From Bacillota bacterium (GTDB lineage: Bacteria; Bacillota; Clostridia; Lachnospirales; Lachnospiraceae), in assembly GCA_023412855.1 (NCBI GenBank), contig JAEZRJ010000030.1, positions 1 to 50,399 on the forward strand: a stretch of 50,399 nt of DNA. The letters are read 5' to 3'. A program made the translations under genes and the position numbers. Within the stretch, counting starts at the first letter, position 1. Every line of letters begins with the position of its first letter. The notes under the pieces are model-generated. The model was given only the letters and a program-made list of their open reading frames with translations, was not told the DNA's origin and ran no database searches. This document shows positions 26,382 through 35,973 of this stretch, piece by piece.

Positions 26382-26412
26382 CTTATGCCATGCCCTTTCG
26401 GCCTTATCTCCC

Positions 26413-27147
26413 TTATCGCAATTCGGCCAACATTATTTCTTTTATAGTTATATCGGCAATTTCCGAATAACTGCATACTGCAATACTATACATTTCCATT
26501 TTATCACATATCTGGAAATATGCGATATCTTTTTCTTGTCCCTCGCAAACAACTCTGCCACTTGCATATTCTCTTTCTGCATTCCGCTCTTTTGCAAAGT
26601 ATATGACAGAGGTATCCATGCCCTGCCTCATTCCCTTTCCCGTCAATTTCATATGCGCTTCCTTTATTGCCCACATCCGGAAAAACATTTCCACAGAATC
26701 CTTTCCTCCTGCTGCCCCCATCCGTTCAAGGGTTTTCTTATCCTCCCCGGAAAAAAAGCGGGCCGCAATGCCAGACTTCACTTCCCGTTGTTCTTGAATA
26801 TCTGCGCCTACCTCCTCCTCTGATATCGCGCATATCACATAACTTCCCGAATGAGAAAGGCTGAAATAAATATCGGGATAATTATTAAAATACGGCTTCC
26901 CATTTTCACCGAAGGAATATGCGAAAGAAAGCGGTATTGCATCCGCCTGCAAACCGCTTTCCTGCGCCTGTATGTCTGCAACTCCCGCCTGAAGCAAATA
27001 TCCGGCAAGGAGACTTCTTTTTCTATCCGTTTCATTTCTGCACTGCCGCACCTTCTCCTGCCTTACCGCATCTATTTTTTGCAAACAGGTGCCGTAAACG
27101 GTTTCATCGGACAATGCTGCAATGTCTGCAATATATAATCTGATCAC
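26413..27147 (-). CDS. Sfp-type 4'-phosphopantetheinyl transferase
   Basis: A 244-residue enzyme that moves the phosphopantetheine arm of CoA onto a serine of carrier proteins. Family signatures are FSLSHSGSYVICA (P2), VGADIQEQ (Mg-binding Asp) and RMWAIKEAHMKLTGKGM (the W-x-x-KEA motif). The length fits the Sfp group, which serves PKS or NRPS carrier proteins and sometimes fatty-acid ACP. No PKS or NRPS gene is visible here. The start appears to be GTG 27147 with GGAGAA upstream. It follows aspS by 16 bp, an odd operon partner. Confidence 0.9.
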   Translation of the reverse strand: MIRLYIADIAALSDETVYGTCLQKIDAVRQEKVRQCRNETDRKRSLLAGYLLQAGVADIQAQESGLQADAIPLSFAYSFGENGKPYFNNYPDIYFSLSHSGSYVICAISEEEVGADIQEQREVKSGIAARFFSGEDKKTLERMGAAGGKDSVEMFFRMWAIKEAHMKLTGKGMRQGMDTSVIYFAKERNAEREYASGRVVCEGQEKDIAYFQICDKMEMYSIAVCSYSEIADITIKEIMLAELR

Positions 27148-27163
27148 TTTCTTCTCCGATTTA

Positions 27164-28963
27164 CTACTCTGCTGCTTCTTCCTTTAAGTTCAAAGCAATT
27201 CCGAGCTCCTCAAGCTGTACACCGTCCACCACATCCGGTGCATTTGTCAGAAGGCAGGAGGCATCCTTAACCTTCGGGAATGCCATGACATCCCGGATGC
27301 TGTCCGCGTTCACCAAAAGCATAACGAGACGGTCGAGGCCGTAAGCCAGCCCTGCATGGGGAGGCACACCATATTTGAAGGCATTTAACAGGAAACCGAA
27401 ACGATTATAGGCATCTTCCTTCTCAAAACCCAGCACCTCGAACATCTTCTCCTGCACATCATTTTGGAAAATTCTAACCGAACCGCCGCCCAGCTCTACA
27501 CCGTTTAATACGATGTCATATGCTTTGGCACGTATTCTTCCCGGGTCGCTGTCCATATATTGAAGGTCCTCATCCATAGGCATGGTAAACGGATGATGCA
27601 TCGCCACAAAACGGTTATTCTCCTCATTCCACTCCAGCAAAGGAAACTCAGTTACCCATAAGAAGTTGAACCGGTTATCGTCAATCAGCCCCATCTGCTT
27701 GCCCAGCTCCAAACGCAAAGCACCCAGAACGCTCCATACGATATTTGTCTTGTCCGCTGCGAATAAGAGCAAGTCGCCCTTTTCTCCATCCATAGCTTTT
27801 ACCAAATCTGCAAGCTGCGCTTCAGTCATAAATTTGGCAAAGGAAGATTTATAACTTCCATCCTCTTCTATGCAAAGATAAGCCAGCCCTTTTGCGCCGT
27901 AGCCTTTGGCAAAGTCTACCAAAGCATCGATTTTCTTACGAGGCATAGCACCCTGACCCTTGGCATTAATACCCCTTACGGAGCCGCCGTTTTCCAAAGC
28001 GGAAGTGAATACGCCAAACTCGCTGCCTGAAACGACTGCGGATACATCCGTAAGCTCCATTCCGAAACGGGTATCCGGTTTATCTGACCCGTAACGATTC
28101 ATAGCGTCTATCCATTTGATGCGCGGAAGCGGAAGGCTTACCTCCAACCCGATGGCATCCTTGCATACCTCTTTAATCAGCCTCTCGTTCACATCGATTA
28201 CGTCCTCAACATCCACGAAGGACAGCTCCATGTCTACCTGTGTGAACTCCGGCTGTCTGTCGGCACGAAGATCCTCATCGCGGAAACATTTCGCTATCTG
28301 GAAATAGCGGTCATAACCGGAGCACATCAAAAGCTGCTTGAAAAGCTGGGGCGACTGGGGCAGTCCGTAAAAAGTCCCCGGATGCACGCGGCTGGGCACC
28401 AGATAATCCCTTGCCCCCTCCGGCGTAGACTTGCCGAGTATCGGTGTCTCGATTTCCAAAAAACCTTCCTCCGTCAAAAATCTGCGGATGGAGGCTGTAA
28501 TATTGCTTCTTAAAATAAGATTTCCCTGCAAGTCAGGCCTTCTTAAATCCAAATAGCGGTATTTCAAGCGAAGCTCTTCCTTCGTCTTGGAATCCGCCTC
28601 GATGGGGAATGGCGGTGTCTCCGCCTCGGATAAAATGCGGGTTTCCTTCGCACGAATCTCTATATCGCCGGTTGCCAGGTTCTCGTTTACAGCACCCGCT
28701 CTCTTCTCTACTTTGCCGACGATAGCTACCACGAATTCGCTTCTCATCTTTTCCGCCTTTGCAAAGCTATCTGCACCACAGTCGCTCTCCTCGAAAATAA
28801 TCTGGAGCAGACCGGAACGATCTCTTAAATCCACAAAGATAATGCCTCCCTTGTTCCTCTGCTTCTGTACCCAGCCCATGACTGTTACCGTTTCTCCTAC
28901 ATTCGCTCCCGACAACTCGCCGCAGCGGTATGTCCTCTTTAAGCCTTTCATCGATTCTGCCAT
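27164..28963 (-). CDS. aspS: Aspartyl-tRNA synthetase
   Basis: A 599-residue class II synthetase. The N-terminal OB-fold anticodon domain (to about 110) contains VMGWVQKQRNKGGIIFVDLRDRSG. The catalytic core follows, interrupted by the bacterial GAD insertion (about 295-410). Class II motif 2 is FRDEDLRADRQPEFTQVDME and motif 3 is GLAYGLDRLVMLL. Length and insertion are standard for bacterial AspRS. The ATG at 28963 has GAGGAAATG upstream. It follows hisS by 57 bp; the hisS-aspS pair is conserved across Firmicutes. Confidence 0.97.
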   Translation of the reverse strand: MAESMKGLKRTYRCGELSGANVGETVTVMGWVQKQRNKGGIIFVDLRDRSGLLQIIFEESDCGADSFAKAEKMRSEFVVAIVGKVEKRAGAVNENLATGDIEIRAKETRILSEAETPPFPIEADSKTKEELRLKYRYLDLRRPDLQGNLILRSNITASIRRFLTEEGFLEIETPILGKSTPEGARDYLVPSRVHPGTFYGLPQSPQLFKQLLMCSGYDRYFQIAKCFRDEDLRADRQPEFTQVDMELSFVDVEDVIDVNERLIKEVCKDAIGLEVSLPLPRIKWIDAMNRYGSDKPDTRFGMELTDVSAVVSGSEFGVFTSALENGGSVRGINAKGQGAMPRKKIDALVDFAKGYGAKGLAYLCIEEDGSYKSSFAKFMTEAQLADLVKAMDGEKGDLLLFAADKTNIVWSVLGALRLELGKQMGLIDDNRFNFLWVTEFPLLEWNEENNRFVAMHHPFTMPMDEDLQYMDSDPGRIRAKAYDIVLNGVELGGGSVRIFQNDVQEKMFEVLGFEKEDAYNRFGFLLNAFKYGVPPHAGLAYGLDRLVMLLVNADSIRDVMAFPKVKDASCLLTNAPDVVDGVQLEELGIALNLKEEAAE

Positions 28964-29020
28964 TTAATCATTTCCTCACAATCTGTCTTTGACAACGCAC
29001 TCTTTTCATTATTTCCAATT

Positions 29021-30283
29021 TTATTTTTTTATAGGATCCTTATAGAATTCTTCGAACTCCATATATCCTTCCGCATTCAGCTGTTCCTTCTGGAATTTCT
29101 TGTTTTTGTTCATGCGCGCCACCAGCACCTGCATGCCCTTTTGCCGTTCTTCCTGTGCCTTCGCAATGATTTCACACAGTGCATCTGCTTCTACGCCCTT
29201 TTCTATAAGATATGCAACTTTCCTGCTCTCATTTGGAATCTGGAAGCCCTTTTCCTGCATGATCAATATGATGCGCTCAAAGCCTATGGAAAATCCGCAG
29301 GCGGGAACATCGTTCCCCGTAAATTTACCTACCATCTTATCGTAGCGTCCGCCGCCTCCGCAACTGCCGCCGAATTCCGGCATCGCGACTTCGAAAATGG
29401 TTCCCGTATAGTAAGACATTCCTCTGACAAGGGTCGGGTCAAATACGGTTTCAAATTCAGACGCCTTTGTAGCCTTTACGCTTGCTATAATTTCCTGAAG
29501 GCTCTGCTCCACTTCCGGCTCCAGCACTCCCTCAAGCCTCTCGGCCAAATAAGAAAGACCGTCCTGGGCCGCTTCCATTCCTTCGAACAGCTCCAGATAC
29601 TTTTCTATGCATTCCTCAGCAAAACCGCTTTCTTTCAACTCAACGGCAACTCCCGTAAGCCCGATCTTGTCCATCTTATCCAAAATGATAAATACCGTAT
29701 CGTAAGCTTCCTCGGCAAAACCGCTGTAAGCCGCCATCGCCTTCAAAATCCGTCTCTCGTTGATTCGAATCTGAAAGTTCTTAAAGCCCAGCCGCCCCAA
29801 TGTCGTTGTAGTGGCCAATATAAGTTCAATTTCCGCAAGGTTGGAAGGCTCTCCCAATATATCTATATCACACTGCATAAACTGTCGGTAGCGCCCCTTC
29901 TGAGGTCTGTCAGCTCTCCATACATTTCCCATCTGCAGGGCTTTAAACGGTGAAGGCAGTTCATTGGCATGGTTGGAATAATACCGAACCAACGGAACTG
30001 TCAGATCATAACGAAGACCTCCATCCACCAAATCTTCCTCACTCTTTGCTTCATCCAGATTCAGTTTTTCCCCACGCTTTAAAATCTTGAAAATCAGCTT
30101 CTCGTTCTCTCCGCCCTGCTTGCTGCTTAGATTTGCAATGTTCTCTACGCAGGGTGTCTCGATGGAAGAAAAACCGAACTTTCCGTAGGTTTCCTTGATC
30201 ACGCCGATCACATAATCCCGAAGCTGCATTTCCGCAGGCATAATATCCTTCATGCCGGTAACCGGCTTCTTACTCAGTGCCAT
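29021..30283 (-). CDS. hisS: Histidyl-tRNA synthetase
   Basis: A 420-residue class II synthetase. Motif 1 lies near GFSSIETPCVE. Motif 2 is GNVWRADRPQKGRYRQFMQCDID. The histidine motifs are LVRGMSYYTGTIFE and SCGGGGRYDKMVG. A C-terminal anticodon-binding domain starts about residue 330. ATG 30283 has an AGGAG site. The 287-bp upstream gap contains family A element A2. I searched that gap for a T-box (AGGGTGGNACCGCG) and saw none. Confidence 0.96.
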   Translation of the reverse strand: MALSKKPVTGMKDIMPAEMQLRDYVIGVIKETYGKFGFSSIETPCVENIANLSSKQGGENEKLIFKILKRGEKLNLDEAKSEEDLVDGGLRYDLTVPLVRYYSNHANELPSPFKALQMGNVWRADRPQKGRYRQFMQCDIDILGEPSNLAEIELILATTTTLGRLGFKNFQIRINERRILKAMAAYSGFAEEAYDTVFIILDKMDKIGLTGVAVELKESGFAEECIEKYLELFEGMEAAQDGLSYLAERLEGVLEPEVEQSLQEIIASVKATKASEFETVFDPTLVRGMSYYTGTIFEVAMPEFGGSCGGGGRYDKMVGKFTGNDVPACGFSIGFERIILIMQEKGFQIPNESRKVAYLIEKGVEADALCEIIAKAQEERQKGMQVLVARMNKNKKFQKEQLNAEGYMEFEEFYKDPIKK

Positions 30284-30306
30284 AATTTACGCTCCTATTC
30301 ACAATT

Positions 30307-30472
30307 CAATTCCTGTTACTGTTCACTCCGTTCTCAGCAACGCATGATGTTCTGCAATGCAAACTTTTTGCATTTAAATTCGCTTCGCGAAGCAGAAACC
30401 ATCTCTTGCATCACGTTCTTACGTAGCTTAACAGCAAGTGTTAAGTTACTGTGTGAACAGTAACCAATTCCT
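30307..30472 (+). mobile_element. Family A MITE-like element, copy A2, with perfect 8-bp target duplication
   Basis: The element spans 30315-30464 (150 bp). Its termini GTTACTGTTCAC and GTGAACAGTAAC form a perfect 12-bp inverted repeat. It is flanked exactly by CAATTCCT on both sides (30307-30314 and 30465-30472). It contains the internal GCTTCGCGAAGC palindrome and the GTAGCTTAACA hairpin. An extra 17 or so bases in the first loop, able to form AATGCAAA/TTTGCATT, explain its greater length than the 133-bp copies. It lies between hisS and hemZ. Confidence 0.9.
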
Positions 30473-30571
30473 TCATTTATTACTTAGTCGATTTTACACT
30501 GTTTCAAACGGTTTTTCAATATAAAACTCCAATTAGCTACTTCCTTATTGCTATTCAGAGACTTCCTTCAC

Positions 30572-32026
30572 TTACATCATTTCAAACAGCTTCCTCTTCC
30601 GCTCGATCATCTCATCAATTCTCTCTATATATAAGGCCACATCCTTCACGTTGTCTATACGCTCGATCCGCCCGTCCTCAAGTACCGCCTTTGATATGCT
30701 TCCTGCACCGAGTGCCGCGATCGTCTGCATTTCCTCCATGATGAGGATATTATAAATTCCATATTTTCCAGACTCCGCATAGCCTACATTCTCAAGGTTG
30801 CCGGACATATTTTTCTGTCTGTACAAATAATACGGCTCCATGTCCATAGCCCGCGCAGCCTGTGCTGCTATTTCCATAGTCTCGTCCGTATTCCGAAGGG
30901 TCGAAAGCCCTTTTTCCTCGATCCAGCCGCTCATTCTGGAAGCTCTCTTAATAGCGAGGGAATGTACCGTCAGGCTGTCGGGGCGCAACTTTTTTATTTC
31001 CTCCATCGTATGGATCACATCTTCTGTCGTCTCTTCGGGAAGTCCAAGAATAATATCCATATTGATATTGTCGAAGCCTTCCTCCCTCGCTGCTAAAAAC
31101 GCCTCCTTCACCTGAGCTACACTGTGGTGCCTGCCGATCAGTTTCAGCGTTTCTTCCTTCATCGTCTGAGGATTTACCGATATGCGTGTAATATTATGCT
31201 TTTTTAACACCTTCAGCTTTTCCCTCGTTATACTGTCCGCCCGGCCCGCTTCCACCGTAAATTCCTGCAGACAGCTTAAATCAAAAAAGTGTTCGAGAGA
31301 ACAAAACAGCCGCTCAAGCTCCTCCGGCTCCAGCGTAGTGGGCGTTCCTCCTCCTATATAAACAGTATCCAGCATCTTGCCGGACAACGCCGCCGCCGTA
31401 AAAGCCATCTCCTTTTCCAACGCTTCCAAATAATCGCCCACCCGCTTTTTCCATGTACAGATGGGATAAGAGGTAAAGGAACAATACAAACAAGTAGTAG
31501 GGCAAAAGGGGATTCCAATGTATAGACTATAGCCGTCCTTATAATGAAGGCGGGAAAGAAGTTCCCTTTCCCGTTTCGCGATATCGATGCTCAGAACACC
31601 TTTTTCTTCGCTGATGAAATAGGTATCCTGCATGAAGCTCATGATTTCTGATTCGTCCTTTCCCTCCTCAAGCATCGTCATCGGAATCTTAGTGGGACGT
31701 ATTCCCGTCAGCGTACCCCAAGGCAGCTTTTTTTCAAGCTGCTTAGACAGACCGTTATAAATGAGCTGCTTTAGCAAATTCTTAACTGTCTGCCTATCCG
31801 CATCTGAAGCATGGGATATTTCGCTTATTTTCTCCTTGGCTTGTGGCTCATCCTGCGCCTTAAGAATCATCCTGACAGAGGTCTCACCGAATTCAATGAC
31901 TATCCTATGGTCTTTCTTCTCTCCCTCTGCGCAGAACACCTTTACCTCTTCCTCCGGGTAAAACGCCTTCACCAGGGAATGTATATCGTATTCAAACTGT
32001 GCTTTATTTATCCAGATTGTAAGCAT
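30572..32026 (-). CDS. hemZ: HemZ-type radical SAM coproporphyrinogen dehydrogenase-like protein
   Basis: A 484-residue radical SAM protein of the HemZ/HemN-like group, described as oxygen-independent coproporphyrinogen III oxidase. The cluster motif is CPTTCLYC (CX3CX2C, about residues 174-181), followed by YIGGGTPTTLEPEEL (SAM binding) and the HemN-type RISVNPQTM and DIILGLPEET segments. The N-terminal 160 residues are HemZ-specific. Whether it makes heme here is uncertain, since the window has no other heme genes. HemZ-hisS-aspS order is common in Clostridia. ATG 32026 has AGGAGAATG upstream. Confidence 0.9.
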   Translation of the reverse strand: MLTIWINKAQFEYDIHSLVKAFYPEEEVKVFCAEGEKKDHRIVIEFGETSVRMILKAQDEPQAKEKISEISHASDADRQTVKNLLKQLIYNGLSKQLEKKLPWGTLTGIRPTKIPMTMLEEGKDESEIMSFMQDTYFISEEKGVLSIDIAKRERELLSRLHYKDGYSLYIGIPFCPTTCLYCSFTSYPICTWKKRVGDYLEALEKEMAFTAAALSGKMLDTVYIGGGTPTTLEPEELERLFCSLEHFFDLSCLQEFTVEAGRADSITREKLKVLKKHNITRISVNPQTMKEETLKLIGRHHSVAQVKEAFLAAREEGFDNINMDIILGLPEETTEDVIHTMEEIKKLRPDSLTVHSLAIKRASRMSGWIEEKGLSTLRNTDETMEIAAQAARAMDMEPYYLYRQKNMSGNLENVGYAESGKYGIYNILIMEEMQTIAALGAGSISKAVLEDGRIERIDNVKDVALYIERIDEMIERKRKLFEMM

Positions 32027-32114
32027 CTATTTTCATTCTCCTAACTTTGATTGTGTCAAGTTATAACCGCCTTTCCTATCTTACCACAATCATATGCATT
32101 TTAGAAGAATCGTT

Positions 32115-33884
32115 TTATGCATAATACCTCGCCTGTGCCTCAAACATTTCTGCATAAATCCCACAGGGAAGGTTCGCTAACTCTTCATGTGTTCCATATT
32201 CCTTGATCGTATTGTCCGCAAATACGGCTATTTTGTCACAGAATTTACAGGAAGACAGTCTGTGTGAAATATAGATTGCTGTCTTACCTCCTATTAATGT
32301 GTCAAATTGCCTGTAAATATCATATTCTGCAACCGGGTCCAGCGCTGCAGTAGGCTCATCCAGGATGACAACGGGCGCATCTTTGTAAAGAGCTCTTGCT
32401 ATAGCAAGCTTTTGCATCTCTCCACCCGACGGTTCAATACCTTCCTTATCAAAATATTTATATATTTGTGTATCAATACCTTTGGAAAGAGATTCAACTT
32501 TCTGTGTGAGTCCGCTCAAATCACAGACCTTTTCAATGTCCCGTTCCTCCACTTCTTTTTTCCAATCCCCAAACTTTATATTTTCACGTATCGATAAAGC
32601 AAACATTTTAAAATCCTGAAAGACGACTGCAAGCTCTTTTATGTAGGAATCGTAATCAAAGTTCTTAATATTTATACCGTTTAACAGGATTTCTCCTTCG
32701 TCTACATCATATAACCGGCATAAAAGCTTGATAAAGGTCGTTTTTCCCGCGCCGTTTAGCCCGACTACCGATAAATGCTGACCCGGGGAAATTGTAATAT
32801 TAATATCCTTCAGTATATATTCCTGCATGGATGGATACCTGAAAGAAACATTACGAAACTCAATGACCGGAAGCGTTTTCTCCGATATAGTCTGCGTCCC
32901 TGATCTATAAGTATCCTCCGTATCTATAAACTTTACATATTCTCTCATAAAGTTCAATTTTCTATGTACTTCCTGGATCTGATTCAGCAGGCCCTGCAAA
33001 CTATCTTTCAAGCTGTTGGAAGCACCGGCTAACAAGGTGAAATCTCCGATACCTATAGTACCTGTAAGAAGCCTGTAACTTAAATACCCATAAATGCAAA
33101 GACCTTTTAAGAAGTTGACAAAGCTTCCTACGCAATTCCATCTTCCGATACTGTTTGCCGTATAATAAAAAATATCGGAGCATTGCTTCGTAGTATTTAC
33201 AAATTGTTCGCGCATCATAGGCGCTCCATGATATAGGCGGATACATTTTGCAAATTTTACTTCCAGTATATTCCTTGTTGCATAACCAAAAGCTCTGTTT
33301 ACCTTTGGGAATTTTTCAAACTCAATCTTTTGTATCTTGCCTGCCTGCCATACCGTAAAGGTTCCGCCGATCACCGCAAATAAAGCAACAACTAGAAGTA
33401 CCGGGCTCATTACTGCTACGATTGAAATGACACCTGCTAAAATTAATGTATAGGAGAAAAGCAGCTGAATACTTTCACTAAGCCCCTTCATTCCGCCGGA
33501 ATACCATGCCATTCCCTCATCCGCTTTTCTTCTTTGATTCAGGGTTTCCGGATTTTCTGTAAGCGGAAAATCCATGGTCATTGATTTGAGACTGAGCCTG
33601 TCATAAAAATACCGTTCAAACCAATCATCATACTTTGCAAGGCTGGTTCTTACAATATGAATTAAACTTAGGAAAAGAAGATTACCCACGACAATACCGG
33701 CAACAATAAATAGTAATATTTCTACATTTCTATTGTCCACCAGTTCCTCTAATAGATATTTTGATAATATCAAATTAATAAAAGGCTGTCCCGCATTCAG
33801 CAGAATACTTGCAACAAGAAGTAATAGATAGACCGGCTTTTCATGCCATGCCGTGGAATAAAAGTATTTTAATGTTTTAAGCAT
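32115..33884 (-). CDS. ABC exporter half-transporter, second of a pair
   Basis: A membrane-NBD fusion of about 589 residues. The N-terminal ABC transmembrane domain has about six helices (to residue 310). The nucleotide-binding domain has GLNGAGKTTFIKLL (Walker A), PSGGEMQKLAIARAL (a signature starting PSGGE, not LSGGQ), VVILDEPTAALD (Walker B) and ISHRLSS (H-loop). Start at ATG 33884, eight bases after GAGGAGG. It overlaps the preceding ABC gene by 8 nt (ATGCTTAA). The two probably form a heterodimeric exporter. The altered signature suggests unequal ATP sites. The substrate is unknown and no peptide precursor was found nearby. Confidence 0.87.
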   Translation of the reverse strand: MLKTLKYFYSTAWHEKPVYLLLLVASILLNAGQPFINLILSKYLLEELVDNRNVEILLFIVAGIVVGNLLFLSLIHIVRTSLAKYDDWFERYFYDRLSLKSMTMDFPLTENPETLNQRRKADEGMAWYSGGMKGLSESIQLLFSYTLILAGVISIVAVMSPVLLVVALFAVIGGTFTVWQAGKIQKIEFEKFPKVNRAFGYATRNILEVKFAKCIRLYHGAPMMREQFVNTTKQCSDIFYYTANSIGRWNCVGSFVNFLKGLCIYGYLSYRLLTGTIGIGDFTLLAGASNSLKDSLQGLLNQIQEVHRKLNFMREYVKFIDTEDTYRSGTQTISEKTLPVIEFRNVSFRYPSMQEYILKDINITISPGQHLSVVGLNGAGKTTFIKLLCRLYDVDEGEILLNGINIKNFDYDSYIKELAVVFQDFKMFALSIRENIKFGDWKKEVEERDIEKVCDLSGLTQKVESLSKGIDTQIYKYFDKEGIEPSGGEMQKLAIARALYKDAPVVILDEPTAALDPVAEYDIYRQFDTLIGGKTAIYISHRLSSCKFCDKIAVFADNTIKEYGTHEELANLPCGIYAEMFEAQARYYA

Positions 33885-35790
33885 AGCAGGTTTCCTCCTC
33901 ACTCGCATAATACCTCGCCTGTACCGCGAAAAGCTGTGCGTATTTTTCCCCTTTTTGCATTAGTTCTTCGTGGGTGCCGTATTCTATCAGCTCGCCGTTC
34001 TCGAACATGGCAATCTGATCGCAGAACTTAGTACTTGATAACCTATGGGAAATATAAACAGTAGTCCTACCGCCTGCCATATGATTGAAATTTTCATAGG
34101 ATCTGCTTTCTGCAATTGCATCCAGCGACGCCGTCGGTTCATCCAGCACCACAACCGGTGCCGCTTTATATAAAGCTCTCGCAAGCATCAGCTTTTGCTT
34201 TTGTCCGCCGGAAAGATCAATTCCGGAATCATTTAAATTTTTATACAAATAGGTATCTATGCCAAGCGGTAATTCCCGGATCTTATCTTCTAAATCTGCA
34301 TCATACAGGTATTGTATAATTTTATCCCTATTCTGTGTCTCAGCCGTTTGCATAGATACGTTCTGTGCAAGGGGGAACGCAAAGCTTTCATCTTCCTGAA
34401 AGACAGGTGCCAGTAACTTCCAGTAAACATCCAAATCATATTCAGCAATATCCACACCGTTTAAATAGATGTGTCCTTCTGTAGGTTCATATAATCTGCA
34501 CAGAAGCTTCACAAAGGTAGACTTTCCGGCTCCATTCAGTCCCACGATCGCCAGTTTTTCACCAGCTTTTAAGCAAATGGACAAATCCTTCAGTGCATAG
34601 CTGTCCGCTCCGGAATACTTAAAAGAAACATGGTCAAAAACAAATTCATAATCAACATCCTTTTCCCATTCGAAATCTGCATTCTTTTCTTTAAAGGCTT
34701 CTTCACAAGCAAGATAATCTTTGTGAAAGTTACTTTTGCTAAGCTTGTTATCCGGTTCATTATTACTTTCAAGAAAATCACGATAATCATTCACATGGCG
34801 GCTTTCGCTGCATATCCGGATGAACTTTGTAAATATTTCGTTTAAAGCAGTGGATGCGTTATGTACACTTCCCAAATATAAGGTAAAGTCAGCTACCGTT
34901 AATCCTCCGAAAAGGACTTTGTAAATCAGGAAGCCATAGGTAATTCCCTCCTCTAAAAACCTAAGAATATCACCGATAACATAGTATTTTGCATATTTAT
35001 TCTGTGCCAGAATATGCTTTTTATTTAAAAAGTCACTTCCTTTCCGAAGCAATTGATATAAAGGTTCTTGCATTTGAAAAAGACGAATGTCCTTCCCGTA
35101 TGCGAAATCCGCTGTTTCTTCTCTATATGTCCAGCTTGCCATCTCTTCTTTTGCCACCTTATTTTCACACTCCTCCTTTTCATAAACAGAGGCCTTATTA
35201 ATAAGGGCAAAACGAATGAAAGAAAGGCTTAGTATCAAGGTGACAATAAATGGATTGATCATAGCTAAAAGTACCAGTGCCATAACTGCCCTTACCAGAT
35301 TGGGCAATAACTGGTTGGACCAGTAATGCAGCCCCGCAACTCCGTTACCGTTGTTATTGATTGCTCTCCTGGCCTTAAAAATACCTTTCTGTACTTCCGG
35401 GTCTTCATGCATGCAAAAGGGCATTGTCCAGACCTTGGTAGTCCAGAAAAGCGCAAAACGGTATTCTACGTCATGCATTCTGCCTTCTGCCTGTTTGTCG
35501 CAAAGGTTAGAGGCGACCAGCATCACAAGCTCAGTGGTTGCTGCAATAGCCACCATGCATAGTACTCTTTGTACTTCTGCCCCCGATTTTGCTGATTGTT
35601 CAAATATCTCAATAATCCATTTTATAACATACAGCCATACATAGACACTCAATCCTTGTGCCAATGCATGAATAATTGTACAAGGTATGACTAGCGGCTG
35701 CCATTTCACAATTCCTGCGGTCACATACCGTAGATTCTCCCATACTGAATATCTGTTTTGTCCTTTTTCTACTTTCCCACGTGCCCTCAT
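33877..35790 (-). CDS. ABC exporter half-transporter, first of a pair
   Basis: A 637-residue transmembrane-NBD protein. The N-terminal membrane domain has about six helices (to about 330). The NBD has GLNGAGKSTFVKLL (Walker A), LSGGQKQKLMLARAL (canonical signature), VVVLDEPTASLD (Walker B) and ISHRLSS (H-loop). Related architecture and overlap with the next gene suggest a two-subunit exporter such as those for peptides, lipids or drugs. The ATG at 35790 is preceded by AGAGGGG. Upstream is family A element A3, which may separate the gene from its promoter. Confidence 0.87.
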   Translation of the reverse strand: MRARGKVEKGQNRYSVWENLRYVTAGIVKWQPLVIPCTIIHALAQGLSVYVWLYVIKWIIEIFEQSAKSGAEVQRVLCMVAIAATTELVMLVASNLCDKQAEGRMHDVEYRFALFWTTKVWTMPFCMHEDPEVQKGIFKARRAINNNGNGVAGLHYWSNQLLPNLVRAVMALVLLAMINPFIVTLILSLSFIRFALINKASVYEKEECENKVAKEEMASWTYREETADFAYGKDIRLFQMQEPLYQLLRKGSDFLNKKHILAQNKYAKYYVIGDILRFLEEGITYGFLIYKVLFGGLTVADFTLYLGSVHNASTALNEIFTKFIRICSESRHVNDYRDFLESNNEPDNKLSKSNFHKDYLACEEAFKEKNADFEWEKDVDYEFVFDHVSFKYSGADSYALKDLSICLKAGEKLAIVGLNGAGKSTFVKLLCRLYEPTEGHIYLNGVDIAEYDLDVYWKLLAPVFQEDESFAFPLAQNVSMQTAETQNRDKIIQYLYDADLEDKIRELPLGIDTYLYKNLNDSGIDLSGGQKQKLMLARALYKAAPVVVLDEPTASLDAIAESRSYENFNHMAGGRTTVYISHRLSSTKFCDQIAMFENGELIEYGTHEELMQKGEKYAQLFAVQARYYASEEETCYA

Positions 35791-35822
35791 ATCGTAGCCC
35801 CTCTCCCTTTATGTAAATCTTT

Positions 35823-35973
35823 CTATTATTGTTACTGTTCACTCCGTTCACAGTAACTCATGATTTCTGCATTTAAATTCGCTTCGCGAAGCAGAAATCA
35901 TCTCTCATATCACGTTCTTACGTCGCTTAACAGCAAGTGTTAAGCTACTGTGTGAACAGTAACACCTATTATT
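35823..35973 (+). mobile_element. Family A MITE-like element, copy A3, with 8-bp target duplication
   Basis: The element spans 35831-35963 (133 bp) with perfect 12-bp ends GTTACTGTTCAC and GTGAACAGTAAC. CTATTATT flanks it at 35823-35830 and again at 35966-35973, two bases beyond the right end. The internal hairpin ATGATTTCTGC/GCAGAAATCAT is perfect. The left end also carries CAGTAAC just inside, making a second small GTTACTG/CAGTAAC hairpin not seen in other copies. It sits 32 bp upstream of the ABC gene start. Confidence 0.88.

Noticed and set aside
26405..26450. Sigma-D-like site before the unknown gene pair
   Set aside because: The minus-strand TAAA...GCCGAATT has a 13-base spacer and a poor -10; it also lies in the 3' end of the transferase gene.
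30284..30571. T-box riboswitch upstream of hisS
   Set aside because: The conserved T-box sequence is absent. The gap is filled by mobile element A2.
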